DNA of 64,000 bases from Macrotrachela quadricornifera (GCA_022393335.1 JAJEKB010021016.1:787156-851155); one strand, 5' to 3'; counted from the stretch's first letter, positions 33,271 to 43,902 are shown. Notes: generated from the sequence alone by a model not told the origin. A program made the numbers and translations.

Positions 33271-33806
33271 TTACTGAGTAGTTAATTTGGGATTTCCCAA
33301 TTGTCTTCTTAACGCATTTCTTTTGCTACTGATAACTTCATTATCATAATATATAATGGTATTGTCCAAAAATAATGGAATACGGTGTCCATGAAATATC
33401 TATAAAATACAAAGGTTTTCTTGATTAGATATATCAGTTATTAAAATGAATACAGCACTTACACCAAATTTTTCATTGTTTTTATATACTTTAAATATTA
33501 TAACTTTTCTGCCTATGGTCATCCTACAATTCCTGGGATGAGCATTACGATAATTGTAAACAGTCGTATACGATGACGTAAACGACCGCGTACGATCGTA
33601 TACCTTCAAAACTACGACCGTATACGGTCGTATTTTCGTCGTGTCGTATACGACGTGTATACGACCATCATAAACGATCATACATAGTCGTACACAATGT
33701 CGTTTGTCCACATGTTCACTTAAGCATCAACTTACAGAGAAGGCGGCAATTTCGTGTTACCCCTCTCCCTTCTATCTTCACACTTATCCTTAGTACCAGT
33801 ACCATA
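33271..33806 (-). CDS. Unidentified spliced gene, last three exons
   Basis: Three minus-strand exons join in one frame. 33736-33806 (after TTTTTTACAG) encodes YGTGTKDKCEDRRERG to KLPPSL. 33463-33523 encodes MTIGRKVIIFKVYKNNEKFG. 33271-33399 encodes IFHGHRIPLFLDNTIIYY to GNPKLTTQ and a TAA. Donors are GTAAGT and phases agree. The first intron (212 nt) holds a palindromic repeat; the second is 63 nt. The 5' exons are not found; a repeat and a Mutator-like element lie upstream and may have separated or destroyed them. The RKVIIFKVYKNNEKFG segment faintly resembles the first strand of a doublecortin domain, but I would not assign it. It could be a pseudogene if the start is lost. Confidence 0.5.
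33540..33712. repeat. Palindromic MITE-like cluster of (G)TCGTATACGA
   Basis: The self-complementary phrase CGTATACGAC and variants (CGACCGTATACGGTCGTA, GTCGTATACGACGTGTATAC) occur about eight times in about 170 bp, giving strong hairpins. It sits wholly inside an intron of the minus-strand gene at 33271-33806. Confidence 0.75.
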
Positions 33807-33839
33807 CTGTAAAAAAGTATAACAATAAACGCTGAAGTG

Positions 33840-34080
33840 GTCTATGAAAGTGCAACGTATAAAATACCCTTCTGAACCGTGTATGAAAATTTCAGAAATC
33901 CATTCAGAATATATAAAAGAATTTATATACATCACATATTCCTTCATATACTTCATAGGAGGGTATGTGAAAGGATGTTTGACGCTCATAAATCCTTTAA
34001 AGAGTTTAAGAGCCTCATATACCCTTTCATATTCTCCTTTATAGGACATATAATAGGGTATATACGGTTGATATATCCAG
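33840..34080. repeat. Second palindromic cluster upstream of the gene
   Basis: Phrases such as CATATACCCTTTCATATTC, AGGAGGGTATGTGAAAGGAT and AATAGGGTATATACGG alternate in orientation, giving imperfect hairpins, and open frames on both strands (33732-34097) that I take as by-products. It lies just 5' of the first recognised exon. Confidence 0.5.
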
Positions 34081-34244
34081 ATAAAATAAATGAATAATTC
34101 AAATTATGATAACTTCATTTCAATCCAATTCATATCATCGTAAATAACATAAAAAATGATTTCAAAAAAATAAATAATTGTTAAGATTTAATTTCTTGAT
34201 CATATCATTGTGAATCAAGTAATGAATAATGTCATATAAACAAC

Positions 34245-36387
34245 GGGTCTACGAAACTTGCGCATTGCAACATGCGCACGTACAACTTGCGCACAGCTGA
34301 TTTACGCACGAGATAAAAATTCATAATTATTATTACCGATACTTCAAAATATAGTAAAAATAGAAAGAGACAACAAAAGAAATATAGTTTCTATATTTAT
34401 TTCAAGATCATAAATACAACAGTTAAGTATGTAAACAAAGCAAAAAAAACTATAGAACAATATTATGTGTTATGGCACTAATTTGATCAATAATGTTTTG
34501 ATGAGGATTTGAAACAAGATTAAATAATCGTTTATCAAGGTATAGATACTTTTTTTTTTCTTTACTGGTTCACCAGCATTGGCTCGAATGATCTTGGTAT
34601 GAATATTTGAATCTTCTTCAAATATAATTTTTTTAATAAATTTCCAAAGTGTTGGATGTGAGCATTGAAAAACACATTCTGAAATCAGAAAATTATTTAT
34701 ATTCAGAAATTTGTTTTTTATTTTATATTTAGAAGTTTACTGATGCGCCTGTTTCAAGCCTCCGCTGAGTTATTAGTTCGCATCTGTTGATTTTTAGTTC
34801 GTTCATAAGTATTCCAATATTCAATAGCAAATAATGGTCGTGAACGTGATCCATTTGCTCGAAATCGTCCGACATAATTATCTTCAAAATAATTCAACAT
34901 AGTTTGAAATGTATCACCTAGATGAGTACTAAGATCTGTAAATGCACTAATAACATTATCTGGATGAATAAATGCCAGAGCTGCAATTTTACGTATACCC
35001 TGAGCAAAATCAATATCTTCTTCATATTGCTTTTGTAAACCTTGTGTCTAAAACAAATGATACGTAATATAATCAGAATCACATATTTTATGTATTTTAG
35101 TATGATATAAGTTGGTCATACCTGTAGTTGTCGATGGATACTTTGTTGAAAATGAAAATAGCAACCAGATAAAGAGACTTGTGGAAAACTACTTGAAAGA
35201 ACATTTAAAACGGCTTTTTCAAAGTCCAGCATTATAGTTTGAGGATTCCATGCTGGTGCAAATTCTAATATTTTGTTAATCATTTGTTGATATGTGGTGA
35301 TATTTTTTCGTCGAAGTAAACAAAATACAACTGGAATAACATGCTCACGATGTACAGCATGAACTACATACAGCTGGTAAAATATTTCTGGAACGATCTA
35401 ATCAAAATAAAGATTTTTGCTTAGTATAAATAGATTAGTTTTTAAAAGATATTTTGCATACTTCAAAAGTTCCGTCCATCAGAAAATCAGTTGATGACTC
35501 TATAATTTCAACTTGTTCAGAGCTACTAAAGGTAAGTATTCGGTCAGGTCCTAAACAGAAAAATTAAGATAAATGACTGATCAATTCTTTATTAAATGTT
35601 TTTTAAAAGTATTAGTTGTGCTTCACTCACCTGGACCCGTATCAATACGTAAGAAGATGTCATTTCGCTTCGTTAATTGCAAAACTGAAGGAATAACAGG
35701 AAAATCAACATCATTTGGTATTGATGGTAAATTAACTTTTTTTCGATGATGTAAAATTGTTCTTTTAACATGATCTAATGGTGGTAATCGTATACGTGCT
35801 GAATCAGGTAATTTTGATACACATTGTGTTAATACAGCATCTGTTTTTTCTTGAGTATTTTTTGCACGATCAGCTATATCTTCATGAAATCCTCTTAATG
35901 ATAATTTAATTAGATCTTTTTTGCAACTTGTTGTATGATCACCACGTCGTTTTAATACCTTGACATATGTTCTACTAACAGATTCGTTACATGTGTGTAT
36001 ACGAAAATGATAATTAAAAGTTTTGTGATTTTCACAACGCCAGTAAGTTTTTGTAGAAGTTCGGCGATCTTCAATATATAATAATCCATCCAATATCATT
36101 AATGGACGACCTTTTGTAGTAGTAATGAATTCTACAGGAGTAGACATATTCATCAAGAATTTATAATGAACTGTTGTATACGTGAATGATCATCTCTTAT
36201 ATATGGGACACATTTGTTCTGAAAATTGGCTCATTCTAATTAGATGATATAATCAAACGGACTTTGTCTAGTCATTACAGTCTATGATTTATCAGGCTAT
36301 ATAATTTCTTATTTGTAAAGATGAATTTTTATCTCGTGCACAAGTTGTACGTGCGCAAGTTTCGTCGTGCGCAAGTTTCGGGCTGCC
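34245..36387 (-). mobile_element. Mutator-like element (MULE) with 9-bp target duplication
   Basis: The exact direct repeat ATAAACAAC lies at 34236-34244 and 36388-36396, the duplication length typical of MULEs. The ends share GAAACTTGCGCA and, further in, GCGCACGTACAACTTG(C/T)GCAC and GCACGAGATAAAAATTCAT in inverted orientation, so the inverted repeats are about 80 bp. Each end carries the GAAACTTGCGCA motif once or twice. The interior is filled by a five-exon FLYWCH/MULE gene on the minus strand. The ends and duplication are intact although the gene has at least two lesions. Confidence 0.9.
34470..36153 (-). pseudogene. FLYWCH/MULE transposase, five exons, one stop and one frameshift
   Basis: Exons (minus): 36153-35631, 35550-35462, 35397-35122, 35047-34741, 34678-34470; all introns are GT-AG and phases match. 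Exon 1 has a FLYWCH-like finger (TYWRCENHKT then FRIHT; the second expected Cys seems to be Tyr). Exon 2 ends in TDFLMDGTFE, the first catalytic Asp. Exon 3 has QTIMLDFEKA, the second Asp, and SGCYFHFQQS, the MULE Cys/His block. Exon 4 carries RTNNSAEA with the catalytic Glu, followed at once by TGA (34754-34756) where the family has Trp. A 10-base A run in exon 5 appears one base off, because the expected frame (YLYLDKRLFNLVSNPHQ) resumes after it. The element thus kept a full gene until recently but probably cannot make active transposase. Confidence 0.85.
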
Positions 36388-36396
36388 ATAAACAAC

Positions 36397-37415
36397 TAAT
36401 TATTTCAATTGAATCCCATGTTACTATCATTGTAACGTGAGTAATAAATCAATTCAAACAAACAAATAATAATCTAATTTAATTTTTGCTCACGTCATTG
36501 CACTGTCATCTAATGCATTGACTAACGCTGTATTCAGTACGCTACAAATGAGTCATTCAAAATAATTTAGTCATTAACGACTTGTTCGGTATCATTCCAT
36601 GGATGGTGATACTAAAGTTTAAACACAATACCTTGCAGATACGTGTCAAGCAACGTATGCACTCAGTCATGGCAACTTTTGAGCTTTAGAGTAAAAACCA
36701 TAAATTCGTAGATATTTAGTTTTTGCTGATAGTAAATTGTGTGATTTGTTAAAGATCGCAAATTTTTACACTATAGTCATATGAAGACAGTAAAGGGTAA
36801 TTCAAAAGTTTTGTCCTCTCTCAGTAAATCGATGATATCTACAACAAACTTCTGTGAAGTTATTGATCAAAATATGTCATTTTGTAGAGTTCAATTAGAG
36901 CTATCTTCTGAAAAAAAACAGTTTGAAATACATGAATACGTGATTGATTTTGAGTAAAAACTTTTATGTTACACTTTAAAAAAAAACAAAATATATTAGT
37001 AACATCCTAACTGACATATTATTTTCTAGAGATTTTTTAAACTTGAAGCAAATCAGATGAGTGATAAAACTTGTCTATATCAAATATTCTCAAGTATAAG
37101 TTGAACTTGCAATAACATCAGTTTATTGGCTCCTCCATCTGTTCATGTAGCTCGGAAGAATTATGTTTACCTTGAGTGTATGATGCTGGATTTCGAAACA
37201 TATTTTTTCTTGATATTCATATCGTTCGACTTTAAATTTCTTTCTTGCTTCACAAAATGACATAATTCAATCAATAACTTCATAGAAGTTAACCCTTACC
37301 ATTATTTAGTCTTGAGCAATTATGAAAACATACATAGCATGTATATATACGATCGCGATTTATATGCTTGAATAACAAAAAAAAAATTTACAATTAAACA
37401 AGGAGTATATGTTTT
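36397..37415. other. Intergenic DNA with an inverted repeat
   Basis: Arms at about 36845-36960 and 37170-37300 are diverged reverse complements: CACAAAATGACATAATTCAA on the right against the complement of TTGATCAAAATATGTCATTT on the left, each followed by AACTTC(A/T)(T/C)AGAAGTT. They flank about 200 bp without coding capacity. It is probably a MITE. The remainder shows nothing. Confidence 0.5.
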
Positions 37416-37622
37416 TTATGGTTTATTATTTCTAATATCGTCGATGCTTATTCCTCCTTGGTTTGTTTCACGAGGATTATTACTGTTTTCACTTGTTTGT
37501 TTATTAACATCACTGGAGTCACCTGATGGTGACGGAGCAATTGAATTTTGATCGTTTTGGCCTTCATGATGTAATGTTATGCCAAAACCACTAGAGCCAG
37601 TATTTGAAGATGAAGAAGACAT
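37416..37622 (-). CDS. Small Ser/Asn-rich ORF (68 residues)
   Basis: ATG 37622 begins with MSSSSSNTGSSGFGIT and the frame continues as a hydrophilic, Ser/Asn/Pro/Gly-rich chain ending GGISIDDIRNNKP. It has no membrane segment, signal peptide or domain and is probably disordered. The clean start and the non-repetitive Asp/Glu-containing tail make it more likely than chance. It could also be the first exon of a longer gene. Function unknown. Confidence 0.4.
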   Translation of the reverse strand: MSSSSSNTGSSGFGITLHHEGQNDQNSIAPSPSGDSSDVNKQTSENSNNPRETNQGGISIDDIRNNKP

Positions 37623-38047
37623 TTGTATACGTAAATACTAAAAAGAGACGTAAGTAAAACTAAAGAACTGTATTACACAAGAAACACGTTTTATATCACG
37701 TTGAATTACGTATTTTTTTTTCTTTCTCTTCTTATCATAACCTTCATTCTGTCCTTGACGGACATTGTTATTCAATTGCATATTAAATGCGCAATTGAGA
37801 ATCGTATTCTTGTTTTTTTAAATAACCTTAAAAATGAGATAATAAGTCGTTGATTAATAAAAATTTGTATTTCAGATTGAAAATCAGCAAATGACTAGAT
37901 TATCTGTATTTAACAAAATTTTATTTTAAAAGATTTGAGCGATATCTATAATGAAAAAATTTTATTGTTATGTATTATTTGACAAATGAAAACATTAAAT
38001 ATAATAAAGAATATATTTTATTTTCTAATATTTATCATTTGAAAAAA

Positions 38048-38861
38048 ATGGCTTTTACTCCAACTGACATTAAAGATTGGATTCGTTCTGATATTTATCA
38101 TAATCATTTTCTGATACCTCCTGATGATGCCCTCACTTCTGCATTAAATTTAAATGAGCAAAATGGATTTCCACCTTATGCAGTGAGCGCAGCTCAAGGA
38201 AAGTTTTTGAATCTTGTAGCTAAAAGTGTTCAAGCTCGTCGTATACTCGAAATTGGAACACTTGGAGGGTATGACATATAGATTTATCTTTTCCTTAAAC
38301 CTTTTAATTAGTGATTTCCTGTATATTATTACATAGATATTCTACAATTTGGTTAGCTAGAGCACTTCCTGAAGATGGTGAACTTATAACATGTGAAATT
38401 TCCGAAGACTATGCAAAAGTAAAATCATCTCACAGTTTTATTTCGAATAATATTATTAAATATCGTTTTATTTTTAGATTGCTCAAATTAATATTGATAC
38501 TGCAGGGCTGACAAACAAAGTGAAAATTATCATTGGTCCTGCAATTACAACACTGTCTAATATCAATTCAAATGCTAGTTTTGATTTAGCTTTTATTGAT
38601 GCTGATAAACAATCGAATGTGGAGTATTTTATTCAAGCTAAACGATTAGTACGAAATGGAGGTGTTATTATTGTTGATAATGTAGTACGTAATGGTCGAG
38701 TAGCTGATCCAGAACAACATGATCCACATATAGATGGCGTTCGTAAATTATTGGAATATATTCAAAAAGATCCAACTACCGAAGCAACGACAATAAGTAC
38801 TGTTGGAGAAAAAGGTTATGATGGATTTCTATATGCTATAAACAAATCTTCTTTTAATTAA
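38048..38861 (+). CDS. SAM-dependent O-methyltransferase (CCoAOMT/COMT-like), 3 exons
   Basis: Exons 38048-38268, 38337-38418 and 38478-38861 join in phase to 228 residues, the usual length for Methyltransf_3 enzymes. Motif I spans the first junction (RRILEIGTLGG|YSTIWLA). The acidic loop ELITCEISEDYAKV ends exon 2. FDLAFIDADK and GGVIIVDNVVRNGRV are the metal and SAM-binding core, and EKGYDGFLYAI closes the C-terminus. The enzyme should transfer a methyl group from SAM to a catechol-type hydroxyl using a divalent cation; the substrate is unknown. An upstream in-frame ATG at 37970 exists but adds an AT-rich tail; MAFTPTDIKDW is the more likely start. The GRVADPEQHDPHIDGVR region resembles bacterial and fungal members more than animal COMT, suggesting lateral origin. 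Introns are 68 and 59 nt. Confidence 0.9.
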
Positions 38862-38923
38862 ATTTTAATATCAGTTAAAGTACAATTCTTTAACCAATAT
38901 GATTTCATAATAATAGATGTTCA

Positions 38924-38929
38924 AATAAA
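38924..38929 (+). promoter_or_regulatory. poly(A) signal of the O-methyltransferase gene
   Basis: AATAAA 63 bp past the stop codon; standard position. Confidence 0.5.
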
Positions 38930-39144
38930 ACTAAATTCTGCTGAAATAGATTTGCCTCTAATTCATACGTTAGTATTCGAATAGATACTATGTAATATAT
39001 TATGATTCAATGAGTAAATATTGATTCTATCGAAAGACTATAGAATGATTAACAAACACAAAATGAAATTGTGATCATTCACTATGTACTTTGCTTAACT
39101 GAACATCAGATATGATTTAACCAAAAGCCATTAAAAATTATAAA

Positions 39145-39573
39145 ATGATTTCTTTTGATAAGAAATATGACAATAGATCTTTATTATCACGAAAATTAGA
39201 GAATCATCTTTCCAAGAAAATGAAAATAATTTATAATCTTGAGAATGAAATTTCACACAAGTTATGGTACGTTCCAGTTTTTAAGTATCTTTCAGAAACT
39301 TCAGAGCATCTGTTGCCATTTTTAGAATATCCACCTTTTACTGTCACTTTTTTTGCATTCGGTGTTAGTATAAAGTTTGGCAATAGGCATGAGTTAAGTG
39401 AAAGACACTCACACTCCACACTATTTGCTGAATTATCCAATTTAAGAATAAACGTAAGTTTATACAAAGCGAAACATGCAGTAATAATAGATGAAAAGTT
39501 AGTTTTCACTAATAATGATTTATATGAAATCAAAACATCAAAGAATATACAGACACAAAATTTTAGTCTATGA
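39145..39573 (+). CDS. Doubtful ORF, 142 codons
   Basis: Open from ATG 39145 to TGA 39571-39573. The chain (KLWYVPVFKYLSETSEH, FAFGVSIKFGNRHELSE) has normal amino-acid diversity but no domain I know. The opposite strand is also open over much of it (39231-39746), which lowers confidence in either. It lies between two convincing genes, close to the 3' end of the minus-strand F-box gene. It may be a lineage-specific gene, a decayed one, or chance. Confidence 0.3.
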   Translation: MISFDKKYDNRSLLSRKLENHLSKKMKIIYNLENEISHKLWYVPVFKYLSETSEHLLPFLEYPPFTVTFFAFGVSIKFGNRHELSERHSHSTLFAELSNLRINVSLYKAKHAVIIDEKLVFTNNDLYEIKTSKNIQTQNFSL

Positions 39574-39612
39574 CAATCATACAAATTCAGAATATTGGTA
39601 TGTTCAGTTTTA

Positions 39613-40608
39613 TTACGTTGATTTGATATAATTTCCTTCGAGAACAAAATTTCTCCAATAATCTGTTTCAATTTTAAAATTAATTGAATGAAAATAGGGT
39701 TTATTAATATTTGACGTAAGCCTATTTGGAATTCCTTGTACATCATATGATGGTTGTCGTTTCATATTAACTATGCATTTTTTAAGTATAACATGATCTT
39801 GTTCAATAAATTGACGCCAAATTAATGGATTAAATATATTATAATCATTACGATAATTACTAGCATCAAATATACATGTTTTTAAATGAATCATTTTCTT
39901 ACAAAATGTAAGAATATCTATAAAAGGTATATAATCCCATGAAAGAGATAAATATTCAATATTTGGAAATAATAATGTTTGTAAAGATGTGTTTCTATAA
40001 TGTAGACTAGATACTACCGTTGCTTGAAGATGTTTAAGACATGGTAAATATCTAAGAAGTTTTTCTAAACTATTTATTGAACATTTTAAATCAAGTTTAA
40101 TATATTTAATTGTTGTAGATGATTTTTGAAGAATTAATTCTTTAACTTTTAATATAAAATAAGAACTTGGATAAATAAGTGTATAAGATTTTAATTGTGG
40201 TAATTGTGTAATAAGTGAAAGAAGTGAAAGAATAATAGTTGGTTTATTTCTTAAAGAAATATTTAAATGTAAGATTTCAAGTAATTGAGAAAGTGATTGA
40301 TTGATAAGTAATTGTGGATCTTCCATATCGTGTAATATTAATGATCGAAGATTAATAAATTCAGATAGAGATGAAGATGTTAATCGTGGAAGACATGGTA
40401 AATCTAATGATATTATTTGAGCAGGATTAATATCAGAAATAATTGAATGACGTAAATGAAGTCGTATATGTGAATTTGTTATTAATGATTTTATATATGG
40501 AATTGTTTCGGAAAATATTTCATAAATTTCATTAATAGTAAAATATTCAAAAATACAAAATAATATATCCGGATATAAATCATATATGGTTGTTGTTTTT
40601 GTTATCAT
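39613..40608 (-). CDS. F-box-type protein
   Basis: A single exon of 331 codons from ATG 40608. Residues 8-45 (IYDLYPDILFCIFEYFTINE and the next IYEIFSETIPYIKSLI) match the F-box pattern LPxExLxxIFxYLxxxDL. The rest is Leu/Ile-rich, with loosely repeated strand-helix units of LRSLILHD, LLEILHLN, IKYIKLDL, LKHLQATV and IEYLSLSW type, which suggests a leucine-rich-repeat solenoid. F-box proteins recruit substrates to SCF ubiquitin ligases through Skp1; the substrate is unknown. Such intronless F-box/LRR genes are abundant in bdelloids (family knowledge). A degenerate solenoid with no canonical LxxLxLxxN repeats makes the LRR call tentative. Confidence 0.75.
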   Translation of the reverse strand: MITKTTTIYDLYPDILFCIFEYFTINEIYEIFSETIPYIKSLITNSHIRLHLRHSIISDINPAQIISLDLPCLPRLTSSSLSEFINLRSLILHDMEDPQLLINQSLSQLLEILHLNISLRNKPTIILSLLSLITQLPQLKSYTLIYPSSYFILKVKELILQKSSTTIKYIKLDLKCSINSLEKLLRYLPCLKHLQATVVSSLHYRNTSLQTLLFPNIEYLSLSWDYIPFIDILTFCKKMIHLKTCIFDASNYRNDYNIFNPLIWRQFIEQDHVILKKCIVNMKRQPSYDVQGIPNRLTSNINKPYFHSINFKIETDYWRNFVLEGNYIKST

Positions 40609-42588
40609 TTTATCGAATATCTATGTAAATATTTAATAGTTTTATTCATATAAAGAAGAAAAAGAGGAAGAAAAAAATGGTAGAATAAAATGTTTCATCT
40701 TTCTCTTTCTATATATTGATCTTGTGAAATTGTTCTTATCACGTGACCGCTATGCTTGACCCCATTCATTATCTATTTCTTCTATATAAATATTGTTCGT
40801 TAGCTAACGTATTTTTACTTTTATCTATTTAAGATTTGATAATTTTCTTTTTATATTTTAAATAACTAAAATATTTTGATATAAAAATGATACTTATTAT
40901 TTCTAAATAATAATATGATCTATATAAATAGAACACTTACTACTGATTTGAGTAGTTCATTTAATGGAAAAAAACAAAGTATGACATAACTTTTATTTAT
41001 AAAACATTCGATTTGGAAAGAAAACATGTATCTATTATTGAGAAAATCCTAACATTTGAAAACATTGATATTAATTTTGCCAACTTGTGATGTTTTAGGA
41101 AGCACATCAAAATATATTTCAGTCGGATGGTCGCTATTCTCTCATTCCTTTATTTTTTTATTCGTTTATCCAGCCATCGCTCGTTTGTTTAATTACCTTT
41201 TTCGTCTAAAATTGAACTTTCTCTCTTCAATGATAATTAATTAATCTCTTTGAAAGTAGTCTTTATGCATTCATCACGCTATCCATTGCTCATTAAAATT
41301 AGCAATATAGGTGCTTCTCCACATCAACGACACCGCGGCACTCTCACTCTTTGATGTCATTGTGTATCGGAATATATTTTGACGTGCTCCCTTAGTGATT
41401 CAATGCTTGATAACTCCTCCTATGACACCATCTCGATTCGTTGCTACAGATTTACTTAAAATTCCTTGATCCTTTGTTTCAATCTAAATTTCGCGTCGCA
41501 TTTTCATTCATAAACCAAGATAGTTGCTAGTAACAAGACCACTGATACATGCTGCTTACTGAAAATTTTTGAATTTTTAGTAATTCAAATGAACTGATGT
41601 AAAATGTATATATTTATTCAATTATGTACGAATATCGTTTTTGTAATATATATGTTAACCGATAATGTAACTTGAATGTATTCATTCTTCGAAAGTATTT
41701 TATTTAGCAAATTATGTATTTACATATTTTAGTATAAGTGAATACTACCGAGTTTTGTTTGTAATTCTTTCAATAGTTCTCTTTGAAAAGGTTCTATGGG
41801 TATAAATGCAAATTTCAATAAATATAAGACAATTGTATATTTTCAGAAAATAATCAGATGTGTAAAACATTTTCAGTTTATTTATATATAAAATTGTGTG
41901 AATTTGTGCTCGTAAATGGTCTAATTATGATTTCTTTCTTGTACGTAAACATAGAAACAATGTTATTTTTATATAATATTAATTTAAAACTATTCCTGTT
42001 TTGTGTAAAGAAAATTCAATAATGATGATGATAAATGAAGCGTATTTCATGTGTTACTTGTTGCCATCAATCAGTATTGAATAATAGTTGTGAATTGTAA
42101 TGTATAACGCTGAGGATGAAAGAGGGTAAAAAGTTCAATTTCACCATTTGTCAATAACGATAAATAAATGCTTTTAAGATTTTAGTCTAGATATGTTTAT
42201 TTAGATTTGTGTCGTATATTTTCTGTTGTTTCTTACATAGAAGAAAGCGAAGAGGTGTGATAAATAACACCTGCATTTTATTCAAAAGTTAATTATGGTA
42301 AATCATGGTCTTAGAAAATAGCTATTTGATAACAAAATAAATATTTTCTCTCGAGAATAAGGCTTTATAAAAAATAATTGTATATCTTTTAAATTTGGAA
42401 ATAAATAAGAATAGGATTTATACAGATTAAATTCTCATATTTCTCTTTTTTTTTAATTAATAAATAACACTTTAAAAAGCGAAAGCATCAGTATCATATC
42501 GACAGGTGGAACACAAGTGGTAAACTATCTATTTTCTACATATATATTTTTTTTTAAAATGATTTCTATCTTATTAGGAACTTCAATT
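40609..42588. other. AT-rich intergenic DNA between divergent genes
   Basis: The F-box gene reads left from here and the amidase reads right, so both promoters should lie inside. CTATATAAATATTG at about 40782 and several TATA-like runs are possible but not decisive. No coding frame or repeat can be supported. Confidence 0.45.
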
Positions 42589-43250
42589 ATGAAATTTATT
42601 GTGATATTGTTAAGTATTGCTGTAGTCTATGTTCATTCATGGACATTGGATTATGGAGCAGCAAAACAAATATCTTCACCACATTTTACTCGTGGACGTC
42701 AAGGTCATGCTATTACATGTAAAAATTTATCTTCTTTTATTAATCATATATATATTTAACTATTTCGAAATAAAATAAATAGGCTTAGTTCTTCATGGTA
42801 CAGCTGGTGGTGGTACAATTGAATGGTTTCAAAATCCAACAAGTAAAGTTTCAGCACATTATGTTGTTGGACAAGAGGGATCAATTACACAAATGGTTAG
42901 CGAAGATGATACAGCATGGCATAATGGTATTGTTTGATTTTTATTCTATAGAATTATAAATTTTCGTAAAAAAAACAACAAAATTATGAATTATTTTAGG
43001 TGTTGTAACAACAAATTCAGCATTTTATGGTCGTGCAAATCCAAATTTATGGTGTATTGGTATTGAATTTAGTCGTAATGTTCAAAATAATAATGTTATG
43101 CCTGAAGCACAAATTGCAGCAGGTGTAAGATTAGTTGCTGATATAAAACGTCGTTATAGAGGCATTAATATCTATACACATGATCAATTTAATGTTGGTC
43201 GTACATGTCCCGGACCAAATTTTCCACTTAGTCGATTCAAAAATGCATAA
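42589..43250 (+). CDS. Secreted N-acetylmuramoyl-L-alanine amidase (Amidase_2), 3 exons
   Basis: Exons 42589-42718, 42783-42926 and 43000-43250 give 174 residues in frame. The N-terminus MKFIVILLSIAVVYVHS is a signal peptide; an alternative ATG at 42559 adds ten residues. The mature part is an Amidase_2/T7-lysozyme fold: LVLHGTAGGG (His48), DDTAWHNG (His90), WCIGIEFSRN, and THDQF...RTCPGPNFP (His152, Cys161). His48, His152 and Cys161 fit the zinc ligands. The enzyme should cut the amide bond between muramic acid and the peptide stem of bacterial cell walls outside the cell, in feeding or defence. It lacks the long N-terminal region of animal PGRPs and looks bacterial, yet has two short introns (64 and 73 nt). 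AATAAA-like signals follow at about 43319. Confidence 0.9.
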
Positions 43251-43902
43251 ATATGTTTATCAAATAATATAGAAAGGCATAGAATTCATATCTTGTATAC
43301 ATAAACTCCTTTTTTTTAAAATAAATATCTAAATAAAGGAGAAGAATTATGAAAATTCATTCTTTAAATTTCTTTTTTCGAATCGCATGGATTATTTACC
43401 ATTTGTCTATGTTTACTTGTTCGCATTATGGTTTCACGTTCTTGAATAAGTCTATGTCACACATATCCATACAATAAAATTATTTAGAGTAACCCAAAAG
43501 TAGTGCCATCAAGGTCTTAAGTTATAATAAAAAAATTTCGATAAGATCTGTTGTGTTAATAGCATGAAAATGAATGTTTCGAAGTACTTTTTGAATAACG
43601 TTTCATAATAAGAAGATAAAGATTCATTGAACTGCATATTACTATGATTTCTGAAGTTTTTTTTAATTCAATTTTCTAACTGCTGAAAAAATATTTTTTT
43701 ATTAAAAAAAAGAAAGAACAAATACGTTGATATAATTAAATTTAAACATCTGAGTCTTTCACAGTATGTAGAATTTCAATTATTGGTTTGAATATTTACT
43801 GTAAACAACTCACAAGATAAGGTTCGTTCTTGGAAACATCGATTACAAAACCTTACAAAGTCTTGCAATTATTTTGACAAATGTATATTATTAGTAAATA
43901 TG
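43251..43902. other. Intergenic DNA between convergent genes
   Basis: Near 43490 the phrase GTAACCCAAAAGTAGTGCCA resembles a mariner-type terminal repeat, but no partner end was found. Otherwise nothing. Confidence 0.4.

Noticed and set aside
34754..34756. Alternative genetic code with TGA as Trp
   Set aside because: Other genes in the window encode Trp with TGG and end at TGA (for example 6496-6498), so a local mutation is simpler.
39231..39746. 171-codon minus-strand frame
   Set aside because: It overlaps the 3' end of the F-box gene in another frame and opposes another doubtful frame; it is hydrophobic, Ile/Leu/Phe-rich and shows no domain.
42589..43250. Bacterial contamination as the source of the amidase
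   Set aside because: Two GT-AG introns, similar base composition to its neighbours and animal-type genes on both sides argue for a resident gene.
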